A stretch of 64,000 nt of DNA. Origin: Pseudaeromonas aegiceratis. Its GTDB lineage: Bacteria > Pseudomonadota > Gammaproteobacteria > Enterobacterales > Aeromonadaceae. The notes beneath the pieces are model-generated. The model worked only from the letters and a program-made list of their open reading frames with translations, was not told the origin of the DNA and did no database searches. Of the stretch, positions 45,085 through 53,312 are shown piece by piece. Made by a program: the position numbers and the translations under genes. Position 1 is the stretch's first letter. Each line of letters opens with the position of its first letter. The stretch is from positions 1 through 64,000 of the forward strand of contig NZ_CP158016.1 in the NCBI RefSeq assembly GCF_046254905.1, given 5' to 3'.

Positions 45085-46485
45085 CTAGGTGCGTGGCGTG
45101 ATGGCGCGGGCCAGCTCAGGCATGAGTTCCGGCAGGATGGATTGCCAGTAGTGCCAGGTGTGGCCACCCTCGGCATACTGGATGGCGGGCGTGAGGCCGG
45201 CCTGGCGCAGCTGTTGCACCAACTGCTGGTTGCTGGCCAGGCTGGTGTGATCCTGCTGGCCGCAGTAGAGGCGCAGGGGAGGCATGGCCTGCAGGCCGGC
45301 CGCCGTCCATTGATCCTGCGGGCCATAGGCAAAGTAGCCGGAGAGGGCCACCCCGGCGGCAAACAGCTGCGGGTACTGGTAGGCCAGGTGGACGACGCCG
45401 TAGCCCCCCATGGAGACCCCCAGCAGCGCCCGCTGGGCCGGTTGCTCGCTCAGCCCCCACCGCGTTGCCTGGGGCAGTAGCTCCCGGATCAGAAAGCGCT
45501 CGACCGGCCCCTGATAGAAACTCTTGCCGCCATCCACCATCACCAGGGCCATGGGCGGCATCTTCCCCTCGGCGATCAGGTTGTCCAGCAGGGCGGGCAG
45601 CTGGCCGTCGTCCACCCACTGATGGCGATCCATGCCATAGCCATGCAGCGCCAGGGCCCAGGGCAGGGGCGTGCTGGCGGGTACCCCGGCCGGCCGGTAG
45701 ATCAGCACCTGGCGCGGCCCCAGCTCGCTACTCGCCAGTGATAGCTCCTGCAGGCGGCCCCGCTGGGCGGGATTGGCCCTGGGCAGGTAGTTGGCATCCG
45801 GCTCGCCCAGCTGGATCAGGGAGTTGTAGCCGCCCTGGCCATCGGCCTGGCGTTGCGGGTTGGCCACATCGGTGAGCCAGCGACCGTCCTGCACCAGCTT
45901 GTAGGCCCAGCGGCCGGGGCCCAGATGCACCGTCAGACGCCAGTCGCCATCGGCCTGCCGGGTCATCGGCAGACTGTCGGCCTGCCAGTCGTTCATCTCG
46001 CCGGCCAGGTAGACGGCCTGGGCCTGGGGGGCATGCCAGACAAAAGTGACGGCCTGGGTGCCGGGGCGAGGTGTCAGGCAAGGTTCCGCCGGCGGCTGGG
46101 CCACCTCGGCACCGGCGCGGGTCAGGGTCACGCTGCCTTGTTGGTTGGGGCTTTGATAGGTGAGCCGCATGCTGTCGTCCTCCGGTTGGTAGGTGAGGGC
46201 CATGCTGCCGCCGTCCGGGTCGCCCTCTATGGTCCAGAACAGGCTCAGGGGCTCGGTCTGGCGCACCTGGGCGATGGCATCAAATTGCAGCTCGGGCTGC
46301 TGCCATTGGGCATCGAGCTTGCGCCAGTAGTGCACCTGCATCTGGCCGTTCTCTCCTGGGCTCAGGCGCAGGGCATCCCGCAGGCCATCGCCCCAGCGGC
46401 CCTGCCAGCGGGTATGGGTGATCTCTGGGTTGGCGGCCACCGCCAGGGAACCCAGCAGCAGGCCAAGACATAGGTAGCGCAGCAT
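45085..46485 (-). CDS. Secreted esterase with CBM48-like domain
   Basis: This 466-residue exported protein has a signal peptide (MLRYLCLGLLLGSLAVA), an N-terminal region of unknown fold, a CBM48/isoamylase-N-like module around 145-225 (VYLAGEMNDWQ, GRWAYKLVQDGRW), and a C-terminal esterase D/enterochelin-esterase-type alpha/beta-hydrolase domain. The nucleophile is S358 in GVSMGGYG, with candidate acid D412 and histidine H442. Such fusions include feruloyl or acetyl-xylan esterases and siderophore esterases; the substrate cannot be told from sequence. It stands alone; an AraC regulator gene on the same strand ends 85 bases upstream. Confidence 0.85.
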   Translation of the reverse strand: MLRYLCLGLLLGSLAVAANPEITHTRWQGRWGDGLRDALRLSPGENGQMQVHYWRKLDAQWQQPELQFDAIAQVRQTEPLSLFWTIEGDPDGGSMALTYQPEDDSMRLTYQSPNQQGSVTLTRAGAEVAQPPAEPCLTPRPGTQAVTFVWHAPQAQAVYLAGEMNDWQADSLPMTRQADGDWRLTVHLGPGRWAYKLVQDGRWLTDVANPQRQADGQGGYNSLIQLGEPDANYLPRANPAQRGRLQELSLASSELGPRQVLIYRPAGVPASTPLPWALALHGYGMDRHQWVDDGQLPALLDNLIAEGKMPPMALVMVDGGKSFYQGPVERFLIRELLPQATRWGLSEQPAQRALLGVSMGGYGVVHLAYQYPQLFAAGVALSGYFAYGPQDQWTAAGLQAMPPLRLYCGQQDHTSLASNQQLVQQLRQAGLTPAIQYAEGGHTWHYWQSILPELMPELARAITPRT

Positions 46486-46570
46486 GATCTCAACTCCTTT
46501 GGATAGACGCTGCGCAGACCATATCCCGGACCGTCCTGCGCCGGCTTGATAATCCGCGCCAAGTCGCCGC

Positions 46571-47449
46571 TCACCAGAGTTGGTAGCCTGGGCTGGGGGT
46601 GGTGCGCACCGGCAGCGTCAGCCCCAGGGCGGGTTGGCGCTCGTCGGGCAGGTGCAGCTCGACGGGGGCATCGGCAAAGTGCCAGCCGCTATGAAAGATC
46701 CACTGGGCGAAGCAGTGGTAGAAGAACACCGGCAGCAGTTGCTCGTAGCCCAGGGTCCAGAAGCTGGCCCGGTAACCCGCCGGCAGCGTCAGGGCATCCA
46801 GCCCCGCCGGCGGCGCCCCCCGACCGGCCTCGATGGCCAGCAACAGCCGGTAGTAGCGGCACTGCTGGGGTGCGGTTTTGAAGTAGAAGAGCCGTGGCCG
46901 GATGGCGCGGCCAAACAGGCTCTGCAGATCCGCCTGCAGCTGGGCCACCTGGGCCAGCAAGGCCGGCCCGGCCATCTGGTCGCCGGTCAGGATGCGGCCC
47001 AGTCCCCACAGGGGGCGGGCCGGCTGGTGGACAATCTGGGGCGGACGCTGGCGCTGGCGGCCCAGCTCTCCCAGCATGGCTTCACCCAGCACGGGGCGGT
47101 AGTAGAAGTGCTGCTGGCTGCCCTGCTGGCGATACTCGCTGGGGGTCATGAAGAAGTGGCGCGCAAAGGCGCGGGTGAAGGCCTCGTGGCTGCCAAACTG
47201 ACAGTCCAGCGCCAAGGAGAGGATATCGTCGTGCCCCGCCACCAGGCGCTGCGCCGCCAGGGTCAGCCGCCGCCCGCGCAGGAAGCTGGCCAGGCTCTCT
47301 CCCACCGCAGCGGCAAAGTGGCGCTGCAAGGAGCGCAACGACATGGCTGCCGCATCCGCCACCTCCTCCAGCGCAAAGGGATCACCCAGGTGCGCCTCCA
47401 TAAAGGCCCCGGCGCGCAGCAGACGTTCTGGGTGCAATGGCCTGCTCAA
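46571..47449 (-). CDS. AraC-family regulator with GyrI-like C-terminal domain
   Basis: This 292-residue protein has an N-terminal pair of helix-turn-helix motifs (FALEEVADAAAMSLRSLQRHF and ILSLALDCQFGSHEAFTRAFARHF) followed by an effector-binding domain of about 170 residues, the reverse of most AraC regulators and like Rob. The predicted start is TTG at 47449, overlapping the cupin gene stop as TTGA, which implies translational coupling. Candidate targets are the cupin gene or the esterase next to it. Confidence 0.85.
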   Translation of the reverse strand: MSRPLHPERLLRAGAFMEAHLGDPFALEEVADAAAMSLRSLQRHFAAAVGESLASFLRGRRLTLAAQRLVAGHDDILSLALDCQFGSHEAFTRAFARHFFMTPSEYRQQGSQQHFYYRPVLGEAMLGELGRQRQRPPQIVHQPARPLWGLGRILTGDQMAGPALLAQVAQLQADLQSLFGRAIRPRLFYFKTAPQQCRYYRLLLAIEAGRGAPPAGLDALTLPAGYRASFWTLGYEQLLPVFFYHCFAQWIFHSGWHFADAPVELHLPDERQPALGLTLPVRTTPSPGYQLW

Positions 47450-47919
47450 TAGGGCCTGCCATCTTTATGCCGCACGACCCAGGCGCCATCGTCTCCCTGG
47501 GTCAGGGTCAGATCGTCATCGGGATAGACCACCGCATCCCCCGGGGTGCGGTCGCCGACCTCCAGATAGGTCACCTCCGCCGCCGACTGGTTGACGAGCT
47601 GGTGCCCCACGCCGCCGTTGGCCGCAAAGCCCATGCAATCGCCGGCGGTCATCTCGAAGCGCTGCTCACCGTAGATCAGGGTGGCGGTGCCGCAGAGGAT
47701 GTAAATAAATTCATCCTGCTTGGCGTGATGGTGCTTGAGGGCCGAGATGGCCCCGGGCGCCAGTGTGGTCAGGTTGACGCCGAAGTGGCTGAGGCCGAAG
47801 TGATCCCCCAGCTTGCGTTTGCTGCGGTGCTGGACCAGGGCGGCGAAAGGTGCAGGGTAGAGGGACTTGGCGGTATGAACCGGGATCTGGCTGGCGTCGA
47901 TGGGGGGCTTGTGGGACAT
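47446..47919 (-). CDS. Cupin domain protein
   Basis: This 157-residue single-domain cupin shows the two conserved motifs: G-x5-HxHxxxxE as KHHHAKQDEFIYILCG, and a second as GFAANGGVGHQLVN, the latter giving the fourth metal ligand. It is probably a metal-binding sugar-modifying or sensing protein; the substrate is unknown. The start MSHKPPID at 47919 lacks a strong ribosome binding site. It is transcribed before the AraC gene with overlapping ends. Confidence 0.85.
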   Translation of the reverse strand: MSHKPPIDASQIPVHTAKSLYPAPFAALVQHRSKRKLGDHFGLSHFGVNLTTLAPGAISALKHHHAKQDEFIYILCGTATLIYGEQRFEMTAGDCMGFAANGGVGHQLVNQSAAEVTYLEVGDRTPGDAVVYPDDDLTLTQGDDGAWVVRHKDGRPY

Positions 47920-48106
47920 GGTGCTGGCTTCTCCCTGGGGTGACTTGGCCTTGCTCTGATGCAATGGGCGATTACGCTGCGCTAATCGCCCCTACGGCTC
48001 TGGTCTGGTTAACTGGGCGATTACGCTGGGCTAATGGCCCCAAGGGCCTGGGCTGTCTGGTGATGGTGCGGCGTGCCGCACCGGCTGGCCATGGCTCGGC
48101 GCAGGC

Positions 48107-48787
48107 TCAGCTCAGGCGGCGCAGTATGCTTTCGCGCTGGCGCAAGAAGGGCGCCTCCAGCGGCTTGGGCTCGCCGGGCTTGTTGATATGGCCCACCTCG
48201 CCGCTACTGAGGTAGGCAGCCATGCCCTCCCGGTTGAGCCAGTAGAAGATCCCCCAGTTGGCAAAATTCCACTCCTCGCTGTAGGGGTGGGCCTCGTAGT
48301 CGATGTAGTGCAGCCCCCGCTCGTTCAGCACGAAGTTGGTGGGGAAGAAGTCCACATGGTAGCCCGCCGCCTGTAGCCGGCCTGCCATCTGCAGCATGGC
48401 GCCAAAGTGGCGATCGTCGAGCCCTTCGCGCTGCTGGATCTCGACGATAAGCTCGCCGGCGATGTACTCCTTGGCCAGGGCGTAGTGCGCCTGGCTATAG
48501 GCCAGCAGGTGCGGGTGGGGGATGCCACTCTCCATCAGGCGCAGGTAGCTGCACAGCTCAAAATCGAGGATCTGATCGAAGGGCACCGTCTCGTAGCCGG
48601 TCTGGCAGTAGCGCTTGAGCACCAGCTCCCGGGGCAGGCTGGGATGGTCAGCCTGGCGCTGATAGAGCCAGGAGATGGCCGACTTGCCGCGCCCCAGCTC
48701 GCGGACGGCCTGATAGGGGACACCCTCCAGCCGCAGCTGTTGATCGTCCAGCTCCAGTTGGCCGAGGGGGTGGGGGATGGGCCGCAT
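48107..48787 (-). CDS. Small protein-kinase-like protein
   Basis: A 226-residue compact kinase fold can be traced: GRGKSAISWLY glycine-rich loop (32-42), lysine K58 in ELVLKRY, helix C glutamate E77, hinge AKEYIAGE (105-112), catalytic loop YHVDFFPTNF with D146 and N151, and metal-binding D163 in HYIDYE. The set resembles the LPS-kinase/RIO-like group rather than classical Hanks kinases. The substrate is unknown. The ATG at 48787 has GGAGG 4 bases upstream. No partner gene is evident; the cupin gene lies 187 bases downstream. Confidence 0.78.
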   Translation of the reverse strand: MRPIPHPLGQLELDDQQLRLEGVPYQAVRELGRGKSAISWLYQRQADHPSLPRELVLKRYCQTGYETVPFDQILDFELCSYLRLMESGIPHPHLLAYSQAHYALAKEYIAGELIVEIQQREGLDDRHFGAMLQMAGRLQAAGYHVDFFPTNFVLNERGLHYIDYEAHPYSEEWNFANWGIFYWLNREGMAAYLSSGEVGHINKPGEPKPLEAPFLRQRESILRRLS

Positions 48788-48965
48788 AACGCCTCCGTTT
48801 GTCACGCCTGGTGCCACTGTGCCGCCAACCCGGCCTGCCCGCTTCCCGCCGGCGGGTGGAAATGACGGTAGTAGGCCGGCGCAATACCCCCGGCCCTAAA
48901 ACATGCATGCCAACTATACTTTTGTGGCTAAACGCTGCTTGGTTTAACAGACCAGAGGTATGCCA

Positions 48966-49505
48966 ATGAAAACCACCCTTCGTTATCTAGCCACCTTCCT
49001 TATCTCTTTCAGTGGGTTATTCAACGCTTACGCCCAAGACGACGCCAAAGCCCTGCTCGCCGATGCGTTAAGCGCCGCGCCGCCGACCTTGAAAGACAAG
49101 GTCACCGTGCTGGATTGGAACAAAAACGTGCTGCAACAAGGCACCAGTCACTACACCTGCTTCCCCACCCCGCCACAGCTACAAGGCAAGGCCCCCATGT
49201 GCATGGACGGCCCCTGGATGGCCTGGGCCGACGCCTGGATGAACAAGCAACCCTTCCAGGCCAGCGCCCTGGGGATCTCCTACATGCTGGCCGGCGATGA
49301 AGGCGCCAGCAATATCGACCCTTACGCCGAAGGCCCCACGGCAGACAACCAGTGGATTAAGGAAGGCCCCCACCTGATGATCATCACACCGGACCAGGCC
49401 CTGCTGGACTCCCTGCCGACGGATCCCCAGAACGGCGGCCCCTATGTGATGTGGAAGGGCACCCCCTACGCCCACATCATGATCCCGGTGGGCGAGCGTA
49501 AATAA
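48966..49505 (+). CDS. Conserved periplasmic protein of unknown function
   Basis: This 179-residue precursor has a signal peptide (MKTTLRYLATFLISFSGLFNAYA, cleaved before QDDAKALL). The mature part has no family I can name with certainty; it carries TSHYTCFPTPPQ, MCMDGPWMAWADAWMNK and a C-terminal WKGTPYAHIMIPVG. Two cysteines could form a disulfide. AGAGGT lies 7 bases upstream of the ATG at 48966. It is transcribed alone, with an intrinsic-type hairpin after it. Confidence 0.8.
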   Translation: MKTTLRYLATFLISFSGLFNAYAQDDAKALLADALSAAPPTLKDKVTVLDWNKNVLQQGTSHYTCFPTPPQLQGKAPMCMDGPWMAWADAWMNKQPFQASALGISYMLAGDEGASNIDPYAEGPTADNQWIKEGPHLMIITPDQALLDSLPTDPQNGGPYVMWKGTPYAHIMIPVGERK

Positions 49506-49536
49506 GCCCGGCGCGGGATGACCTTGCCGTATAACC

Positions 49537-49567
49537 AACGCCCAGGCAGCCATGCCGCCTGGGCGTT
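49537..49567. terminator. Hairpin terminator after the periplasmic protein gene
   Basis: AACGCCCAGGC (49537-49547) pairs with GCCTGGGCGTT (49557-49567). The following AATTTG is only weakly U-rich. Confidence 0.65.
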
Positions 49568-49635
49568 AATTTGATGAGAGGGGTGTGCAGGCGAGCCTGC
49601 AGGGCAAGGACTGTTCCGTGGAACGCCTTTATACG

Positions 49636-49986
49636 TCACATTGTCGGTGCTCGGCCTTCTTTAGCCCACTTGTCGAGCAAGGCGTCATACCGATCAGCCT
49701 GCTTTTCCCACCGTCTCAGTAGCTCATCTATTCGATCAGCTTGTGCGGCACTACGCTTCAGTTGTTTTTCAGTGTTGGTTTGAAGTTCGGCTGTCGCTTT
49801 TAGCTGAGCTTCGGTTTCAACGAGATTGGCAGCTCCAGCTTTTAGCTGTCGCTCTGTCTCTCGCATCTGCGCCTCATAACGTTGAAGTTGCTGCTCTTGG
49901 TATGAGATCGAGGGGGCTTCATTGGCTGTCGCTGAGACAGTTGCAGTTGGGATGACCAATAACAGGAGAGCGGATCGTAGATTCAA
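49636..49986 (-). CDS. Short secreted coiled-coil protein
   Basis: This 116-residue precursor has a signal sequence (MNLRSALLLLVIPTATVSA) followed by an almost uninterrupted helical, charged region (YQEQQLQRYEAQMRETERQ and onward to about residue 105), predicted to be a coiled coil. The start is TTG at 49986 with GGAG 6-7 bases upstream. The base composition is lower in GC than the surrounding chromosome. It is the third gene of the cassette-like cluster and lies immediately after an attC-like spacer. The function is unknown. Confidence 0.7.
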   Translation of the reverse strand: MNLRSALLLLVIPTATVSATANEAPSISYQEQQLQRYEAQMRETERQLKAGAANLVETEAQLKATAELQTNTEKQLKRSAAQADRIDELLRRWEKQADRYDALLDKWAKEGRAPTM

Positions 49987-50003
49987 GGGATTCTCCTTGG
50001 TGA

Positions 50004-50075
50004 CTTATAATGCCGCGCTCTGCGGAAATTTTGAAGCGCAGCGGAAAATTGTCCGACAGCAGCGCTTTGTTAAAT
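50004..50075 (-). repeat. attC-like recombination site, second
   Basis: On the minus strand the site starts with a perfect RYYYAAC core (ATTTAAC, bases 50075-50069) that contains the stop codon of the preceding gene. It continues as an imperfect palindrome (left arm GCGCTGCTG, CGGACAATTTT; right arm AAAATTTCCG, CAGAGCGC) and ends in CATTATAAG, a degenerate version of GTTRRRY. This layout is that of an integron attC site. Confidence 0.55.
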
Positions 50076-51392
50076 GTTTGATATCATGAACTTGAGATCA
50101 AATCCATTAAACTTATGATTCGGCCAGTATTCTACAATCAAGGCGATGGCTTTACCATCTACTTTTTCACAATACGGATTACAACATGAAATAGCATTTT
50201 TCATTTCTTTGGATAAAGATAGACCTAAGCTGGACAGGCTCAAAACCTCCGCCGTTGATTCTAACTTCTGACATGCCTGATAAGTTCTGGCAGCATCATT
50301 CACGTTAACTTTAAGCTTCAAAACCTTTGCGACCTCTCTAGACCCTTCAACATAATAAGAAATATTATCTGGGATAATGCCATCACTAAAGTCTTCCATT
50401 GGAGATGTAGCAAACCACTCTTCTTCGAAGAGGTTATTGTAGAACCCAGTACTCAGTCCTTCACATGCAAGAAATTCCTTTGCCTGATAGGGACTCCACC
50501 CCAAGTCAATTGGCACATCTATAGGATTTGATTCCGCTCTCCTTACCTTGAAAATGTGCCGAAAAGACTCTACTAAATCAGAGTGTGATTTAACCCTTAT
50601 TCTGTCAACATGGTATGACCAGCGATCAAGTAGGCTCAATTGGAAATTAAATAGAACTAGGGCGTACACTTTTGCCAAATTTAGATGCTGCTTGTTTGCA
50701 ATAGAAAATTTTAAACGAATAAAAACCTGCTCATACGTCGAATAAACCAATATAAAAAAGACAAATGGCAAATAGAATAGCGAAAGTAATGGCGGAACAA
50801 AGAAGTCATACGCATTCTTCTCGTTAGCAAATTCATCGAAGCTCGTCGCCAACATATATAACGTGTACACAATTAAGATAACACCAAATACGGATAGGCA
50901 GTGTTCAAGTAGCACTTTGACCTGGTGGTGTTTTTTGTCCATTTCAGCGATGGTTGTCATGACGCTGATTAATGCCAAAATAGGAACTAACAGAGTCTCA
51001 ATCCAAAGAGGGAAAGTATATATACCAACAACAAATTGAAGGATCGCTAATAATTTTAAATTATCCAGAACTGAATGCTTGAAGAAACTTTTATCTTTCT
51101 TTATCGATTCAACCTTAAAAAGGGACATAAAACCAACAGATACACACCAAAATATGGTGTTTTTTATCTGCTCGGTATTCCACAAGTCCATTTCATACAG
51201 GAGGTAAACAACAAACATCATATACGCGACCATCAAGCCGAGCACTGACATAATCTGCCTTACAAAGAAAGCCGATAATAAGTGTCTAAATGACCTTCTG
51301 ACTTCAACCATCTTGGGAGACAAAAGCACATAAAGAGAAATTGTTAACAGCCAAAACCCTATCGCAATCTCTCGATTGTTAAAAATATCCAC
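50070..51392 (-). CDS. Multi-pass membrane protein of unknown function
   Basis: This 440-residue protein has about seven or eight hydrophobic segments in the first 260 residues (for example IGFWLLTISLYVLLSP, LSVFGVILIVYTLYMLA, FLPFVFFILVYS-type stretches) and a soluble C-terminal domain of about 180 residues with several cysteines. The start is GTG 51392, with AAAGGAG 4 bases upstream. Codon use is AT-rich and unlike the neighbourhood. I recognise no family. It sits between two attC-like sites, so horizontal acquisition as a gene cassette is likely. Confidence 0.75.
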   Translation of the reverse strand: MDIFNNREIAIGFWLLTISLYVLLSPKMVEVRRSFRHLLSAFFVRQIMSVLGLMVAYMMFVVYLLYEMDLWNTEQIKNTIFWCVSVGFMSLFKVESIKKDKSFFKHSVLDNLKLLAILQFVVGIYTFPLWIETLLVPILALISVMTTIAEMDKKHHQVKVLLEHCLSVFGVILIVYTLYMLATSFDEFANEKNAYDFFVPPLLSLFYLPFVFFILVYSTYEQVFIRLKFSIANKQHLNLAKVYALVLFNFQLSLLDRWSYHVDRIRVKSHSDLVESFRHIFKVRRAESNPIDVPIDLGWSPYQAKEFLACEGLSTGFYNNLFEEEWFATSPMEDFSDGIIPDNISYYVEGSREVAKVLKLKVNVNDAARTYQACQKLESTAEVLSLSSLGLSLSKEMKNAISCCNPYCEKVDGKAIALIVEYWPNHKFNGFDLKFMISNI

Positions 51393-51419
51393 ACGACTCC
51401 TTTTTAATTTAAAGTAGAA

Positions 51420-51475
51420 GTTAGGGGCGACCGGAGCGCAGCTTGTGGGTGTCCCTCTCGACTGCCGGGTTAGGT
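51420..51475 (-). repeat. attC-like recombination site, first
   Basis: Minus-strand ACCTAAC (51475-51469) is a perfect RYYYAAC core and includes the stop codon TAA of the gene before it. The 56-bp spacer has partly self-complementary arms (GAGGGAC against GTCGCCCC) but ends in CCCTAAC rather than GTTRRRY, so the distal end is degenerate or rearranged. Confidence 0.5.
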
Positions 51476-52135
51476 TTCACTCTTTCCTACCCGCTCGTGA
51501 AGGCCCTTTTCAGAGAATTGAGTTGATGATCTTCCCTGGGAATAAAGAAGCCACAAGGAGCCAACCGTAAGAACAAGAATGGCAAGCTTGTATATATCTA
51601 GGGGTAGAGAGCACGATACCGGAAGAATGGATTTCGTAAAAAGAAGAAGCCAAACGGTTGCTACAAAGACGCTCAGAATCTGATTGAGTTTGCTGACGGA
51701 GAACTGTGCAGGTGAGGTAAGAGGGTTTGTTGCACAGTTGTCTTCCGTAACCGCAACCACTTTGTACAGTGGCCCAAGAGTAATGTCTTCGAGCAAATCC
51801 ACATGCCTTTCCCAGTTGCTTTGCCAGAACTTGCTGCCGCGGTTAACAAGATACCAAGTGAAAGAGAACACAAGGCCGAGAGAGGAGAAGAGCAACGAGA
51901 GCCATGGTTCGTGATCCGCTGCCGTTTTGTAGGTCAGTCCGTACCCGGCAAATGCGGCTGCAATAAATGCCCAGAAGTAGGTTGCCCTTTTCCAGTAAAG
52001 CTCAATCTCAAATTTGCGAATGTCTAGTGCATACGCCAACGCCCGACCTGCACGTGTTTCTGATTCTTTCAGATTGTCCTTCGACTGCTGAACGGTAGGT
52101 TCGGAGAATCGCGCTTTGTATTGCCCAGTGTTCAC
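51470..52135 (-). CDS. RipA-like membrane protein
   Basis: This 221-residue protein has a cytoplasmic N-terminus, two membrane segments near 50-95 (YFWAFIAAAFAGYGL and LFSSLGLVFSFTWYLVN), the motif NRGSKFWQSNWERHVDLLED, and two more membrane segments near 150-200. The block FEIELYWKRATYFWAFIAA followed by NRGSKFWQ...WE is that of proteins annotated as RipA family octameric membrane proteins; this assignment is from memory. The start is GTG 52135 with GGAG 5 bases upstream. It is the first gene of the cassette-like cluster and is AT-richer than the chromosome around it. Confidence 0.65.
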   Translation of the reverse strand: MNTGQYKARFSEPTVQQSKDNLKESETRAGRALAYALDIRKFEIELYWKRATYFWAFIAAAFAGYGLTYKTAADHEPWLSLLFSSLGLVFSFTWYLVNRGSKFWQSNWERHVDLLEDITLGPLYKVVAVTEDNCATNPLTSPAQFSVSKLNQILSVFVATVWLLLFTKSILPVSCSLPLDIYKLAILVLTVGSLWLLYSQGRSSTQFSEKGLHERVGKSET

Positions 52136-52783
52136 AAGTGCTCCTTCGGATACGGATGCGAAAAACTTAACAGTTTATTAACCGGCATTTTGCCACCTAT
52201 CCCGCAGCGGGACCTGATTGAGTTCTTTCTGGCGAGTCGTACCCTGCGCTTATTCGGCTCGCCCAGGCTACCGCCCCTGGGTCTTCAGCCCCCAACCTGC
52301 TGCCGGTGTCCCTACCTATTTTGAGTCCTATCCTAACCGTCCTTTGCATACTTTGACATTCGCGTAGGTCACATTTGGGCATCTGTCAAACAGACTGTTT
52401 GGACTGGGTCAGTCCGTTCCGCCTTTGCCATCTCGGTGTCTTGTTCGACACCCGCTTGGCGGGGTGGGCAAAGGGGTGCTGGCCCACCCCTTTGCAATCC
52501 CGGGCATCGCGCCCCGCGACCGGGACAGCTCCTCGCTCCCAAGTCTGCTTTTCATGACCGGTATCGACGGGCCGTCCTGGCCCGACGATACCTCTCGCCG
52601 CCTCCCTGCGGCTCGTGCATTCCAATCAGCCTTCCGCTCGGCCCGGTCGAGGGGCGCCACAATTGGTGGTAGTCGTCGCTTTGGGCGTTCGTCATCTGGC
52701 GCAACACGCTTTGCTATTGCGCCCTACGGGGAATGAGTAATCCGATAACTGGGTGGCGTCTCAGGGGGCTGGCTAACGGGATA

Positions 52784-52825
52784 CGTCTCCCCTCTGTCTG
52801 GCCGAGGAGGAAGCGGCGGGCGGGA
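52784..52825 (+). repeat. 42-bp repeat, copy 1
   Basis: Bases CGTCTCCCCTCTGTCTGGCC onward to CGGCGGGCGGGA are identical over 42 positions to 57934-57975. A less exact upstream part (GAGYAATCCGAT) is also shared. Confidence 0.95.
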
Positions 52826-52863
52826 AGGCGAGGCTGGGATGTCGAGCCTGTTATCGTCATGTC

Positions 52864-52934
52864 GGGGCCAAAGCGGAACAGGACGGGATTGAGTATCCCG
52901 GCCCGGTTTGGCGCGAGGGCAGGGATAGCCCGAG
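52864..52934 (+). repeat. 71-bp repeat, copy 1
   Basis: Identical over 71 bases to 55087-55157. It contains two small hairpins: GGGAT-TGAGT-ATCCC and GGGC-AGGGATA-GCCC. Confidence 0.95.
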
Positions 52935-53139
52935 TGGGGTGCGAAGCCAGGGTTGGCGCAGCGAATGTCGATAACGATCCCCAAGCCCGGCGTGAACGAC
53001 GAGGGAAGCCGCAGGCCCGGACAGCGGGGAATGCCCGGGGTTAAGGGGCGGTGGCATGACCGCCCCTTGGCGCCCCCGCGCCAGCGGAGTAAAGAAAGGC
53101 TCGATGCGCGATCAGGGCGCAACGGGCAAAGATGTTCTG

Positions 53140-53196
53140 GCCCGCCCCGCCAAGCGGCAGCTTGGAAAGGCTGGCTGCTGGGCAGGCGGAACGGCC
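53140..53196 (+). repeat. 57-bp repeat, copy 1
   Basis: Matches 58177-58233 with the same length and only a few differences. It begins GCCCGCCCCGCCAAG and ends GGCGGAACGGCC. Confidence 0.9.
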
Positions 53197-53312
53197 CCTC
53201 AAGAGGGGATCCGTCGCTAAGTGCAGTGGACGCCGGCGCATGGCGTGCCCCAGCGGGGCAACGCTCACCTGAGCGCCCCAAAAACCAAGGGGCTTCCGCC
53301 CCCTCTCACCCC

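Larger units (their letters stand above)
52200..53312. repeat. Gene-free repeat mosaic 1
   Basis: About 1.1 kb without a convincing gene. It contains, left to right: an unexplained stretch with several short palindromes (52200-52430); an inverted copy of a hairpin module shared with 58145-58192 (about 52453-52502); the 42-bp module (52784-52825); the 71-bp module (52864-52934); a GGGCGCAACGGGCAAAG module (53114-53130); and the 57-bp module (53140-53196). The open frames across it are repeat-driven and have no conserved character. Confidence 0.8.

Noticed and set aside
52375..53290. Several 60-185 codon open frames on both strands
   Set aside because: They fall on the shared repeat modules, change frame between copies, and lack start signals or conserved features, so they are by-products of GC-rich repeats.
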